Origin: Nostoc sp. T09
Lineage (GTDB): Bacteria; Cyanobacteriota; Cyanobacteriia; Cyanobacteriales; Nostocaceae
DNA length: 60,777 nucleotides
Assembly: GCF_002154695.1 (NCBI RefSeq)
Contig: NZ_MTAV01000074.1
Location: 22,761-83,537 of the forward strand
Direction of reading: 5' to 3'
This document shows, piece after piece, positions 9,073 through 18,531 of the stretch; the first letter of the stretch is position 1, and each line of letters begins with the position of its first letter. The notes under the pieces are model-generated. The model did no database searches. It saw nothing but the letters and a program-made list of their open reading frames with translations, and was not told where the DNA came from. A program made the translations under genes and the position numbers.

Positions 9073-10422
9073 TCACTCGATATAACCTGTGTGTTTCATA
9101 AAGCGTTCAGTCGATCTCTGCGATTGCTGCAACGCTTGGTCTACTGAAGTACGATTAGTTAGCGCTGCTGCCAATGTTTGCCCAACTGAAGACCCAATTG
9201 CCTGAAATTCTGGAATATCCACATATTGCACTCCCTTATACGGAGTTGGTTCTGCGGATGGACGGGTAACATCAGCAGATTGAATTGCTCTCAGCACGGT
9301 TTCCGCAAAAGGTGCAGCTTGGCGATAGTTGGGATTTTGATATGTAGAAGTCCGAGTTCCTGGTGGTACAGCAACCCAGCTATTTTCTTTTGCAACTAGT
9401 TGGATATATTCTTTTGATGTTGCCCAAGCCACAAACCTCTGAGCAGCTTCCGGTGACTTTGATGTTTTGGGAACTGCTAAGGCCCATGCCCAAAGCCAGT
9501 TTGAACCGTTGGGATATCTTTCGATTGGCGCACGGGCAAAGCCAACTTTGTTATAAACTTGGGATTCTTTGGGATTAGATAACAGTCCTGCGGCAACGGT
9601 TGCATCTACCCACATCCCGCATTTACCTGTGGAGAATAATGCTAGATTCTCATTAAATCCATTGGAACTGGCTCCCGGTGGCCCATATTTGTTGAGTAAA
9701 TCAACATAGAATCCTACCGCTTCTTTCCAAGCTGGAGTATTAATTGTTGGTTGCCACTTCATGTCAAACCACCGTCCGCCATAGGTGTTGACCAATGTAG
9801 AAACAAATGCCATGTTTTCACCCCAACCAGGTTTTCCCCGCAAGCAAACTCCGTAAACTCCACGCTTCGGATCGTGAATCTTGCTTGCCCATTCTTTCAT
9901 CTGGGGATAGGTTGGCTGTTCGGGAACCGTAATCCCGGCTTTGTCAAACAAGTCTTTGCGGTAGTACAGCATGGAACTTTCGCCATAGAATGGCACGGCA
10001 TACAGTTTGCCGTTATGAGAAAGTCCTTCGCGTATAGGTTTGAGCAGATCGTTTACGTCGTAGTTTGCTCCGAGTTTATCCAAAGGTGTTAACCAATCCC
10101 GCCTAGCCCAAATTGGTGTTTCATAGGAACCAATTGTCAACACATCGAATTGACCGCCTTGGCTAGCAACATCTGTGGTTGTGCGTTGGCGCAAGACATT
10201 TTCTTCTAGCACCACCCACCGGAGTTGAATATCACGGTTGGCTTCCTCGAACTTACGGGAAAGCCCCTGCATAACTACCATGTCGCCATTATTCACTGTG
10301 GCGATTGTCAGCGTAGTTTTCTCGGCAGCTTGCGATCGCGGTGCACAAGCGTGTAGCAGTTGTGTCAGCATCACTCCTGCGAGAAATGCCACCAGTACTT
10401 TAGCGAAGCGGGGAATACGCAT
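9073..10422 (-). CDS. extracellular solute-binding lipoprotein (polyol/sugar ABC transporter)
   Basis: A 449-aa family 1 solute-binding protein. A positively charged start and hydrophobic core end in the lipobox LLHAC, with Cys26 as the lipid anchor. The mature part has the sorbitol/mannitol-binding style (FDVLTIGSYETPIWARRDWL; AVPFYGESSMLYYRKDLFDKAG). An AAGGAG ribosome site lies 7 bases before the ATG. It is first in the minus-strand operon, divergent from the SDR gene. It captures the substrate outside the membrane for the MalF/MalG-type permeases. Substrate choice rests on context with the mannitol dehydrogenase. Confidence 0.9.
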   Translation of the reverse strand: MRIPRFAKVLVAFLAGVMLTQLLHACAPRSQAAEKTTLTIATVNNGDMVVMQGLSRKFEEANRDIQLRWVVLEENVLRQRTTTDVASQGGQFDVLTIGSYETPIWARRDWLTPLDKLGANYDVNDLLKPIREGLSHNGKLYAVPFYGESSMLYYRKDLFDKAGITVPEQPTYPQMKEWASKIHDPKRGVYGVCLRGKPGWGENMAFVSTLVNTYGGRWFDMKWQPTINTPAWKEAVGFYVDLLNKYGPPGASSNGFNENLALFSTGKCGMWVDATVAAGLLSNPKESQVYNKVGFARAPIERYPNGSNWLWAWALAVPKTSKSPEAAQRFVAWATSKEYIQLVAKENSWVAVPPGTRTSTYQNPNYRQAAPFAETVLRAIQSADVTRPSAEPTPYKGVQYVDIPEFQAIGSSVGQTLAAALTNRTSVDQALQQSQRSTERFMKHTGYIE

Positions 10423-10569
10423 CGCATTACTCCTTTGATGTAAAATATCGAACGGAGAAAGTTTGTGATTTTATGCTCTAAGTTTGAGTAAAAGCTCAAT
10501 AATAGAATGATACCAACCCCACTTCAATGACGGGCATTTGCAACAATTCTTCAATAAGAGGTTGAAACT

Positions 10570-11373
10570 ATGGCAGCAACAGCAACCTATCAGTTTGCAG
10601 GGAAAACCATCCTAATTACAGGCGGTGCGGGCGATATTGGCAAGGCAACTGCACAGCGTTTTGCCGCTAATGGCGCAGGTGTAGCCTTATTAGATTTAAA
10701 TGAACCGAAAATGGCAGAGGTAGCTGAGGAATTAACAAGTTACAACGTTCCCGTCGGCTCATTTCGCTGTGATGTTACATCTGCTGATGATGTTGCCAAA
10801 GCTTTTACTAGTGCGGTAGAGCAGCTTGGGCGGATTGACTATATATTTAATAACGCTGGTTATCAAGGAGTATTTGCTAAAACAGACGAATATCCTGAAG
10901 ATGACTTTCAAAAGGTGATTAATATTAACGTTGTCGGCGTTTTCCACGTTCTCAAGGTGGCTGCACAGCATTTAATTGCTGCGGGTGGAGGTGCGATCGT
11001 TAATATGGCAAGTTATGCAGGGGTTGTTGGGCCGCCAAATATGTTAGCTTATGGTGCTTCTAAGTTTGCAGTGATTGGCATGACTCAGACAGCAGCAAAA
11101 GATTTAGCACCTTACAATATCCGTGTAAATGCGCTCTCGCCTGCGCTAATCGGCCCCGGTTTTATGTGGACTCGGCAAACAGAATTGCAAGCCGCAGTGG
11201 GGTCACAGTACTTTGATTCTGACCCCAAGGTGGTAGAAAAACAGATGATCGATTCAGTACCGATGCGGCGTTTGGGCAGTTTAGAAGAAGTGGCAAATGG
11301 GGTAGCATTTCTCATGAGTGATGAGGCAAGTTACATTACTGGGTTTAACTTGGAGGTTACTGGTGGTCAATAG
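10570..11373 (+). CDS. short-chain dehydrogenase/reductase, probable polyol dehydrogenase
   Basis: A 267-aa classical SDR. The cofactor motif TGGAGDIG is at residues 17-24, NNAG is near 95, and the catalytic Tyr161/Lys165 are in YGASK. Asp42 in LLDLN favours NAD. It is divergent from the transporter operon across a 147-bp spacer and followed by the SorC-type regulator gene. In comparable smo loci this place is held by a sorbitol (polyol) dehydrogenase, so oxidation of a second sugar alcohol is the likely job. The exact substrate cannot be read from sequence. Confidence 0.85.
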   Translation: MAATATYQFAGKTILITGGAGDIGKATAQRFAANGAGVALLDLNEPKMAEVAEELTSYNVPVGSFRCDVTSADDVAKAFTSAVEQLGRIDYIFNNAGYQGVFAKTDEYPEDDFQKVININVVGVFHVLKVAAQHLIAAGGGAIVNMASYAGVVGPPNMLAYGASKFAVIGMTQTAAKDLAPYNIRVNALSPALIGPGFMWTRQTELQAAVGSQYFDSDPKVVEKQMIDSVPMRRLGSLEEVANGVAFLMSDEASYITGFNLEVTGGQ

Positions 11374-11471
11374 ACATTTTCAGTTATTGAGCAAAAGTTA
11401 TATCTTTGGGCATATACTCAAAATTAGGCAATCATTCCTTTTGGTAGGGATATAGTTTTTAAAGGTGGGAT

Positions 11472-12443
11472 ATGGGAGAAGTTTCCTTAGATCGGCGCGA
11501 TCGCAAATTAGATCTAGCTGCTCACGCTGCTTGGCTGTATTACATTGCTGGTAATACACAGGAAGAGATTGCAGCAAAGCTCAATGTATCCCGGCAAGCG
11601 GCACAACGTTTAGTTGCTCTGGCAGTCAGTGAAAAATTAATCAAATTTCGCCTCGATCATCCCTTGAGTGAATGCATTGCGCTGGCTGAGTCGTTACGCG
11701 ATCGCTTTGGGCTATCGCTGTGTGAAGTGGTGCCAACTGATGCAGGCAGCGGTGATACATTCAATAGCATTGGCGTATGTGCTGCCACCCACCTAGAAGC
11801 TTACTTAATGGCGAAAACTCCCACCATACTCGCTTTATCCTCCGGTCGCACATTACGAGCAATGGTGGAGCAAATTCCCTCAATGAACCAACCCCAGCAT
11901 AAAATTGTTTCAATTATTGGGAATATGTCCCATTTTGGGCGTGCAGGTCGCCACGAAGTTGTCATGCATTTATCCGATCGCGTCGGTTCTCAAGCTTACC
12001 CAGTACCGACTCCGGTGGTGGCGACTAGCATTGAAGAGAGAGAACTTTTGCAGACACAGCGATCGTTTATCACCGTTAAGGCTTTTGCAGAACAAGCCAA
12101 AGCAACGTTTGTGGGAATTAGCCACATTGCCTGGAATGCTCCATTACATCAAGATGGCTTTATTAATGACGATGAAGTAGCTGAATTGATTGAACTAGGC
12201 GCAGTAGGAGAAATTGCGGGTTGGGCTTACGATGCTCAGGGAATGTTACTGCAAAAGGGAACGAATAACCGAGTTGCTAGTGTACCACTCGAACAACCTG
12301 CGCACCGACTGATGATTGGTGTAGCAGGTGGTGAGAAAAAGGCGGAGGCGATTCTGGCTGCGCTACGTGGCAAATTAATTACCGGACTAATTACTGATGA
12401 AGCCGCTGCCGAAGCGATTCTTGCAAAAATTGCCTTAAGTTAG
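11472..12443 (+). CDS. SorC/DeoR-type sugar-binding transcriptional regulator
   Basis: A 323-aa regulator. An N-terminal helix-turn-helix (about residues 27-50, NTQEEIAAKLNVSRQAAQRL) is joined to a SorC effector domain that resembles ribose-5-phosphate isomerase folds (GVCAATHLEAYL; SSGRTLRAMVEQI; GVAGGEKKAEAILAALRG). Such proteins sense phosphorylated sugars. An AAGGTGG ribosome site precedes the ATG. Location next to the polyol genes suggests it controls both divergent units, probably from the 10423-10569 spacer. Whether it represses or activates is unknown. Confidence 0.87.
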   Translation: MGEVSLDRRDRKLDLAAHAAWLYYIAGNTQEEIAAKLNVSRQAAQRLVALAVSEKLIKFRLDHPLSECIALAESLRDRFGLSLCEVVPTDAGSGDTFNSIGVCAATHLEAYLMAKTPTILALSSGRTLRAMVEQIPSMNQPQHKIVSIIGNMSHFGRAGRHEVVMHLSDRVGSQAYPVPTPVVATSIEERELLQTQRSFITVKAFAEQAKATFVGISHIAWNAPLHQDGFINDDEVAELIELGAVGEIAGWAYDAQGMLLQKGTNNRVASVPLEQPAHRLMIGVAGGEKKAEAILAALRGKLITGLITDEAAAEAILAKIALS

Positions 12444-12445
12444 AG

Positions 12446-12484
12446 AAAAGTTAAAAATATCGATAAAATCAAGTTTTAACTTTT
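12446..12484 (+). terminator. AT-rich hairpin after the SorC regulator, weak terminator candidate
   Basis: AAAAGTTAAAA (12446-12456) pairs with TTTTAACTTTT (12474-12484), and T-rich sequence follows. The stem is AT-only apart from one G-C pair, so its strength is doubtful. Confidence 0.35.
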
Positions 12485-12592
12485 GTTTCTGCAAGCTAAT
12501 AAAATTTTACTTAGCCTTGCTTTTATTCTCGATGAGAGATTTATACAATCAATATGCAAACTAATACTATTGCTTGAGTGTAGGTGGCAAAG

Positions 12593-13168
12593 ATGTCTAC
12601 ACAGCCTTTTGATCCCACAAAATATTACCCATCTTATATCAATCCAAATCCTCAATTGACACCTGAGCAGTTTCACCAGATCCAGCATTCTTGGAAGCTG
12701 GTTAAAGACGGTGAGTTTGATGCTTTTAAACAGCAACAGTTGATTTCCGACTCATTAGGTTTTTGGGGGCTGGAGTTTTACGAGAAACTATTTGAACTCG
12801 ATCCAGCCCTAAAACCTCTGTTCAAAAACAAGTTTAATCAGAGTCGAATGTTGACGGAGATGGTTGACGCTGCCTTAGGTCTGTTACCTGGTACTATAGA
12901 CCCATTTTTGGGTGAAGAGAAGACAGAAATAGACCCTAAACTCATACCTATACTAGTAGACTTGGCATCAAAGCACGTTTTTTATAACGTAAAGGCGAGT
13001 CATTACCATACTGTAGGTTTAGCGCTCGTCAGTACTTTGGAGAAAACATTAGGGAATAATTTTGACGAGGAAACTAAGGCTGCGTGGGTAGAGCTTTGGT
13101 CTTTGATGTGTACAGTGATGATTCCTGAACATGTGAAAAAAACTCAGGAATTAGGACTAGAAGTATAA
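12593..13168 (+). CDS. single-domain globin-like heme protein
   Basis: About 191 residues from the ATG at 12593; a GTG at 12584 is an alternative, and GGTGG just upstream can serve the ATG. The globin fold is seen in FWGLEFYEKLFELDPALKPLFK (B-E helices) and in the F-helix segment NVKASHYHTVGLALVSTLEKTLG, whose His is the expected proximal heme ligand. There is no reductase domain, so it is not a flavohemoglobin. Oxygen or NO binding and sensing is the usual role of such proteins. It stands alone between the polyol regulator and an unknown gene. No partner is visible. Confidence 0.78.
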   Translation: MSTQPFDPTKYYPSYINPNPQLTPEQFHQIQHSWKLVKDGEFDAFKQQQLISDSLGFWGLEFYEKLFELDPALKPLFKNKFNQSRMLTEMVDAALGLLPGTIDPFLGEEKTEIDPKLIPILVDLASKHVFYNVKASHYHTVGLALVSTLEKTLGNNFDEETKAAWVELWSLMCTVMIPEHVKKTQELGLEV

Positions 13169-13285
13169 GTTGTAGCTCTCAAGAATTTGAACACCTCAAG
13201 GATGTATTTCCCAGATTTGGCACAATGTATTTAAAAATTACTGCGATCGCACTAGTGAATCAAGCAATTCTCTAGTCTAGAACCA

Positions 13286-14101
13286 ATGCATATTTCCCAA
13301 GCACTGTATCGTGAACTGTTTGATTCGATTCTTAATTATCAAGGAACCGATCTATATTCAGACATATTGCATCCGTGGTGTGCAAATGCAATGGCAATCA
13401 AGGCTTGGTTAAGCGATTTTGCAGCAAGAAGCGGTTCTCCAATACCGAAAGCATCAATTGAAGATTTGTGGCAACTTTATGCGCTTTCCCGTGTAAACGA
13501 CTTGTTAATCTGGCATCTTCGCGATCGGGACACTGAAATTGGTACTTCAAGAGCAGAAATTACAAGTAGTAATTATCTTGAATTTATGCGATCGCTAGGT
13601 TTCGAGGTAGTGACCTCCAGAGAATTTTCGCCGTTCTATCACGAAATTGTTAAGGTTATTCAAGATGAACAACCCTATGCAAAAATCACCGTTATTAATA
13701 CTTTTTGGCATTCTCTTGTGCTAGGGGACATGATGTTTTCTCGTGCTGGTGCTTGTGTAGCTGGTGGTATAACAAATATTGAGAAATCCATTGCAGAGCA
13801 GTCAACGCTGTACTGGACTTATCGTAGAAAGTCACGAAAATGCCAAGATCTTTCCTATGGCTGGGGAAGCAATTCTCAGTGGCGAACAAGTTTTCGACGA
13901 GATTACAAAATTAACAACTTTGTTTACTACAATGTTGACGGAAAACACGATCTAAATTTGGGGCAGTGCAAGAACGCTGAAAGTGATGATTTAGAATTGC
14001 AAGAGCGAATTGAATTAGTCAAGCATCGATGTTTTATTACTGTCAATAAACCTCATGATGATTTGTTTCCATACAACGATCGCTATTGCGAAAAACTCTA
14101 A
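13286..14101 (+). CDS. hypothetical protein, 271 aa
   Basis: I do not recognise this family. The protein is soluble, with no signal peptide or membrane segment. It is rich in aromatic residues and His (FWHSLVLGDMMFSRAG; STLYWTYRRKSRKCQ; GWGSNSQWRTSFRRDYKINNFVYYN). The central part (residues 60-130) looks alpha-helical and the last third is polar. HIP1-containing codons (GCGATCG) run through it, which suggests long residence in this genome. No clear ribosome site precedes the ATG. Neighbours give no functional hint. Confidence 0.6.
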   Translation: MHISQALYRELFDSILNYQGTDLYSDILHPWCANAMAIKAWLSDFAARSGSPIPKASIEDLWQLYALSRVNDLLIWHLRDRDTEIGTSRAEITSSNYLEFMRSLGFEVVTSREFSPFYHEIVKVIQDEQPYAKITVINTFWHSLVLGDMMFSRAGACVAGGITNIEKSIAEQSTLYWTYRRKSRKCQDLSYGWGSNSQWRTSFRRDYKINNFVYYNVDGKHDLNLGQCKNAESDDLELQERIELVKHRCFITVNKPHDDLFPYNDRYCEKL

Positions 14102-14264
14102 TAAGCCAATGGAGCGGAGTGATATAAAGGAAGTCTGCTACCCCTCATTTTGATTGAAATAGCTAACTCTTCTGCAATAATCAAGTCAAGTTCCCAACTG
14201 CGCAATATAAAAACCCACCGCTATATCCTACTGGCGATCGCACAATTATAATTCTCACAAAAGG

Positions 14265-14621
14265 TCATGTTGTTCTAATCTGTTGCAGAAACTCGACATT
14301 CAGATCTAACTTATTTCCTAACCACAAAGCATGGTCTGTATGGTCTGCCACGTCATCACCAGTTGAAGGGTGAACAAGAATGTCCAACTCCTCACGATTG
14401 AGCATTAACCAGGGAACAACATTGCCAAACTGCTCTGGAGAAAATGCAACTTGATACATTGATTTTGGGTGAGGGCCAATAGGCTTGTCATGCCAACGTC
14501 CGAGCTGCACATCAAAATTAGCACCTAATCCTTCGCGTACACGTGCAGCCGCCTCACGACTTCCAGTATCAAAGTAAACATGAGCGTGAAAACCAGTAAT
14601 TTTAACACTATCTTCTTTCAT
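14265..14621 (-). CDS. DOPA 4,5-dioxygenase family protein
   Basis: About 118 residues from the second ATG (14621); an ATG at 14636 would add five. The small family is recognisable by FHAHVYFD near the start, IGPHPKSMYQVAF in the middle and LVHPSTGDDVADHTDHALWLG near the end, which supply the His ligands for Fe(II). Family members cleave L-DOPA extradiol-fashion to seco-DOPA (betalamic-acid type products). The physiological substrate in cyanobacteria is not established. It is a single gene, with gaps on both sides and no pigment genes nearby. Confidence 0.85.
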   Translation of the reverse strand: MKEDSVKITGFHAHVYFDTGSREAAARVREGLGANFDVQLGRWHDKPIGPHPKSMYQVAFSPEQFGNVVPWLMLNREELDILVHPSTGDDVADHTDHALWLGNKLDLNVEFLQQIRTT

Positions 14622-14867
14622 CACTCTTAGCTCCACTAATAAACTTCAAACTAAACCCAAAAGCTCGTCAGCCGTCCAGTGCGTTACTAGAAATAGCCTA
14701 CTCTATATCAGTACTCAGAGTAAGGATTGAGGATTGGAAACAAGAAGGTAAAGGAGATAAATAATTCAACATTCAAAATCGCGAAGCACTGCGAGCGTAA
14801 GTATATTTCAAGAATCAGGTAGTAATCCTATATATCAAATAATAGGAATCTATTTTTAATCAAATTA

Positions 14868-15593
14868 TCAATTTATAAGATGACTATTGATATAAGCGTT
14901 TTCCGTAAACAAAGGTACGCAATCACTAACATTTAAAGCTGCTGCTAATTCAACATCCAATTCATAACCTTTAGCAATCAATTCTTTGCCCGAACTGCAT
15001 TTTTTTAAGTACGCTAGCAAATCATTCTTAAAACTATGAAATGCTGCTCTGGCAGTTTCAGCTTCTGGAGATAAACTACCACCTAAGAAACTCAGGATTG
15101 CCCCAGCACCAACTAAATCTTCAAAAGCTGGCCGCAGTGTACCATCTTCCCATTTTTCACCTGCGGGAATGACTGCAATTTTGGTCCCAGATTTTTGAGC
15201 AAATTTTGCCACGGCTTCACAGTTTCGCAAGCATCCAGCTAGCGTTGGAGTTTTACCAGTTAGCAATGTCAGGGTAGAACCATTAGGAGAAGGTATAACT
15301 AACTTAGTCCCCGCAGGAATTTTAATTAAAGATGCAGGAGATAGTGAATAACCTTCTTGAGACATCCGACCTTTTGATAATTCTGCTTGTACAGACTTGG
15401 CATAATCAATTGCCGAATCATCTCTCCATTGATAGGGATAAATAATTGCACCGTTGTGAGTAGCAATTTCTGTCGCAGTAGAGAAAGATAGAACATCGAC
15501 AATAATAATGGCATCACTAATCGGTGCAAGTTGAGTAACTCCTTGGGTTCCCCACTCACAGCGCAGATCAAATTCTGCTTGGTCAAAAATCAT
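14868..15593 (-). CDS. comB: 2-phosphosulfolactate phosphatase (ComB) family protein
   Basis: 241 aa from the ATG at 15593, where family similarity begins; upstream in-frame ATGs add 15 unlikely residues. Family features are VDVLSFSTATEIA (Asp cluster near the start), VIPSPNGSTLTLL and the Mg-binding AVIPAGEKWEDGTLRPAFEDLVGAGAIL. ComB hydrolyses 2-phosphosulfolactate in coenzyme M synthesis. Cyanobacteria lack coenzyme M, so the true substrate here is probably another phosphorylated hydroxy acid. It is co-directional with rtcA, about 90 bp downstream of it. Confidence 0.82.
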   Translation of the reverse strand: MIFDQAEFDLRCEWGTQGVTQLAPISDAIIIVDVLSFSTATEIATHNGAIIYPYQWRDDSAIDYAKSVQAELSKGRMSQEGYSLSPASLIKIPAGTKLVIPSPNGSTLTLLTGKTPTLAGCLRNCEAVAKFAQKSGTKIAVIPAGEKWEDGTLRPAFEDLVGAGAILSFLGGSLSPEAETARAAFHSFKNDLLAYLKKCSSGKELIAKGYELDVELAAALNVSDCVPLFTENAYINSHLIN

Positions 15594-15682
15594 TTTTTTA
15601 CTGATGAATTTTTCTATGATGTAGTAGCGCGATCGCAATTCTAATTATGGATTTGAGAACCGCCGCCTATTTTAAAATAGTA

Positions 15683-16729
15683 TTAGCTTACACGAGGTGC
15701 GATCACTACTATTTTCTCTGCTTCATCCACTGTTACGCGTGCTAATCCAAACCGTTCAATGATCGCCGCATTTGTTGTTAAATGAGTACTAATCTCAGAT
15801 GCTCGATACTGGCTTGCCCCAGATGCTAAAGTTGCTGGCAATAATAATTGATCTGCCAAATGTTCATCCACTGGCGCACCTATATGATGAAACTGTAATA
15901 GTTGCCGACAAGCAATATCTGCAACTTTCTCTGCTGGTAAACGCAAACGTCCAAATCCACCAAATCCTGTCAAGCTATTTTTATACTCAGCAGTTAAGAA
16001 AACACCTGCCCCAGGTGCGACACCTTTTTCTCGCAATGCCTCAATAGCAGCCTTCAATCCAGCTTGACGCAACAAATTCTCGGCACGATTCGCCATTCGT
16101 TGGGCAATATGAGAAGCTAATTCTGTTACTACTGCTAGTCCCCGCACTTGGTGTAAGTTACCCCGTTCCAACAAAGTAATCCCATTGATTGTGCCACTAC
16201 CACTGACTTTTATCTGCATCTCTCCACCACCTTGAGGATACCATCCCCACGCACGTAACTTTGCTGTCGCCTTTACTCCCATGCGGCGCAGCATCGGTAG
16301 ATAAACTTGCTCAATGTATGTCATTGTCGGGCTAAAAGGAACATGAGTTCCGCCTTTTAAAATCACTTGCGAGTCAGCAGAAGCCAAGGCTAAAGGTAAA
16401 AGCACAGTCTGCAAAACCAGAGTCATCGCCCCAGCCGAACCACCTTGCTGTGCTTCTGTGACATCAAAAGTATATTGTCCTGGCTGTACAGCGCTACCAG
16501 GAATGAATTCCAACTTCATTGAACCTAAAGCATCACCCCGCAGTTGTGCATGACAGATTTTTGCCGCAGCACGAACTGCTGTTAAGTGTTGTGCTGCTAA
16601 TCCTGGTCTTTTACGTTTGGCACGAATACCTGCAATGCTGATAGATTCACCAGTGATAGCGGCTAAACTCAAGGAGGTACGCAGAACTTGTCCACCTCCT
16701 TCTCCGTAGGAACCGTCAATTTCAATCAT
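15683..16729 (-). CDS. rtcA: RNA 3'-terminal phosphate cyclase
   Basis: 348 aa from the ATG at 16729, which directly begins the conserved MIEIDGSYGEGGGQVLRTSL. The enzyme converts RNA 3'-phosphate to a 2',3'-cyclic phosphate through a covalent AMP intermediate. The adenylated His is H316, in THLTTNAAIIERFG. Other family blocks are RPGLAAQHL and FSPTMTYIEQV. No rtcB or sigma-54 regulator is nearby, unlike the enterobacterial operon. Length matches the family. Confidence 0.93.
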   Translation of the reverse strand: MIEIDGSYGEGGGQVLRTSLSLAAITGESISIAGIRAKRKRPGLAAQHLTAVRAAAKICHAQLRGDALGSMKLEFIPGSAVQPGQYTFDVTEAQQGGSAGAMTLVLQTVLLPLALASADSQVILKGGTHVPFSPTMTYIEQVYLPMLRRMGVKATAKLRAWGWYPQGGGEMQIKVSGSGTINGITLLERGNLHQVRGLAVVTELASHIAQRMANRAENLLRQAGLKAAIEALREKGVAPGAGVFLTAEYKNSLTGFGGFGRLRLPAEKVADIACRQLLQFHHIGAPVDEHLADQLLLPATLASGASQYRASEISTHLTTNAAIIERFGLARVTVDEAEKIVVIAPRVS

Positions 16730-16874
16730 GAGCAATTCGAGATTTTGAACTTTTGATTATCTCTACGGTTGAGTAATCAGACTACAAAGTTTATAGCGGT
16801 TTGCAGTTGAGTGCAATACAACTTTTGCAGGTAAGGGAAATCTTTACAGCTGGTAATGATTTCCCTATTTAATG

Positions 16875-18224
16875 TTAATGTTGAATCTTGAATTCTAGGA
16901 CTTTGCTTTTACCAGGATTCATCAATCCATAGGGGTCAACCATTTCTTTCAATTTTAACTGCTCAGGGTCAATTACTTTTCTGCCGCCGTCTTCAATAAT
17001 GTATGTATGAGGATTGGCAATCATTACACCCTGCGCTTCGTGATAGCGGATAATCTCGTTGAGGCGTTCTTCTGTGGTGTAGCGCACGAGTTGTAAAGCA
17101 CCAGGAATAACTGCACCTTTGACCCGAAAAAATTCTAAATGCATCATGATTTCATCACCAAAGTGATGATACATATGTTCCACTAATTGCAAACTGGAAT
17201 CTGGGGGAAAGATACTTTGCAAATAGGTAATTGAAGTATCCACAGTGCGGGCGTGTAAGGTGGTGTGGTTCCAGGTAAATTCTGCTAAATTTGTACCTTT
17301 ACCTGCATCTTGTGCGGGTTTTTGATAGGTAATTTGTCCGCCATATTGCTGCACCAATCCTGGTAAAAATTCCAAACTCGGTTCAGCAACCATTAAAAAC
17401 GCTGGGTGCGTACCTTCTGGGATGTATTCATGTAAAGCGTGAAAGTATTGAGGAATTGGGGATGCAAAGATACTAATCAACTTCTTAATCATGCCATCGG
17501 CATTACCAAGGGCATTGCCAAACTTGGCGGCTGTCATAAAGTCGTCAAAGGTGACAATTACTTCTGCCCAAGGATAAGCTGGCCCTAAAGGCAGTTCTAA
17601 TTGCGTGATGATGCCATTAATGCCCCAAGCATGATTTACCTTTTGCACATCATCGCCGCGTAACTCGATGATACGGGGTTCATCTTCTAAAGTTACCACT
17701 CGCAGTCCTAAAAGATTACCGCGATCGCCTAATAAGCCATATTGAATTGAGCCAATCCCCCCACTTCCACCAGCAATAAAGCCGCCAATAGTTGCTGTGC
17801 GGTAGGTAGAAGGAGCCATCCGCATTTCCCAGCCAATTTCTCGCGCTTTTTTATCCAACGCTGCCAATTTCACCCCAGCTTCTATTCGCGCTACTGCTGG
17901 TTTTACCCAGAGAATTTCGTGCATTTTGGTCATATCGAGGATTACGCCGCCATGCAGAGGTACGCATTGCCCATAATTTCCTGTTCCTGCACCGCGTACA
18001 GTTACAGGGATGCGGTATTTGGCACAGGTTGCGGCCACCTTAATCACTTCTGCTTCATTGGCGGGACGCACGACGATATCCCCGACTTTTCCGGCTAATT
18101 TGGGGACGAGAACCGGGCTAAAGGTGTGAAAGTCCTGGGATAATTTGGCTACTTGCGCGGGGTCGGTAATAGTTTCGATGTCTGCAAAAGCCGCAGTCAG
18201 GGTATTTAAGTTGAGAGTTTCCAT
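16875..18224 (-). CDS. FAD-binding oxidase, PCMH/GlcD type
   Basis: 449 aa from the ATG at 18224 (METLNLNTL); the longer frame adds a Lys-rich stretch unlikely to be translated. The FAD-binding PCMH domain shows VVRPANEAEVIKV, VTVRGAGTGNYGQCVPLHGGVILDM and TATIGGFIAGGSGGIGSIQYG. The C-terminal LKEMVDPYGLMNPGK is the usual closing motif of D-lactate/glycolate-type dehydrogenases. The substrate is unknown. No iron-sulfur partner gene is adjacent, so it may be a stand-alone oxidase. Confidence 0.87.
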   Translation of the reverse strand: METLNLNTLTAAFADIETITDPAQVAKLSQDFHTFSPVLVPKLAGKVGDIVVRPANEAEVIKVAATCAKYRIPVTVRGAGTGNYGQCVPLHGGVILDMTKMHEILWVKPAVARIEAGVKLAALDKKAREIGWEMRMAPSTYRTATIGGFIAGGSGGIGSIQYGLLGDRGNLLGLRVVTLEDEPRIIELRGDDVQKVNHAWGINGIITQLELPLGPAYPWAEVIVTFDDFMTAAKFGNALGNADGMIKKLISIFASPIPQYFHALHEYIPEGTHPAFLMVAEPSLEFLPGLVQQYGGQITYQKPAQDAGKGTNLAEFTWNHTTLHARTVDTSITYLQSIFPPDSSLQLVEHMYHHFGDEIMMHLEFFRVKGAVIPGALQLVRYTTEERLNEIIRYHEAQGVMIANPHTYIIEDGGRKVIDPEQLKLKEMVDPYGLMNPGKSKVLEFKIQH

Positions 18225-18351
18225 TAGTATTTTGGTTAAACTAGCAAATTTCTTTTTATTCTCACGCATTTACAGGTTATTTATAAACTGAAAATCAAAT
18301 TAATGTAGGGTGTTTTATACCAATTTTAAAAATAATCGGACAAATGCGTAG

Positions 18352-18372
18352 GGGCAAGGCATTGCCTTGCCC
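18352..18372. repeat. small hairpin repeat (GGGCAAGGC-type)
   Basis: GGGCAAGGC (18352-18360) and GCCTTGCCC (18364-18372) form a perfect 9-bp stem around ATT. It is a member of the hairpin family seen at 3767 and 51583. A TATACCAATT motif lies 30 bp upstream. Nothing else is recognised in 18270-18531. Confidence 0.55.
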
Positions 18373-18531
18373 TCAGCAAGAATTTTATGTATCGCCAACT
18401 TATCTAAATTAGTATTAAGTAGATATTTTGAGCTAATTTTTAAATCAAAATATAATATTACTCCAATATATTCAGTTTTTGGTAGGTATTGCCTACTCTA
18501 CATATATTTCACTGCTTTTTGCTTTCTGCAA

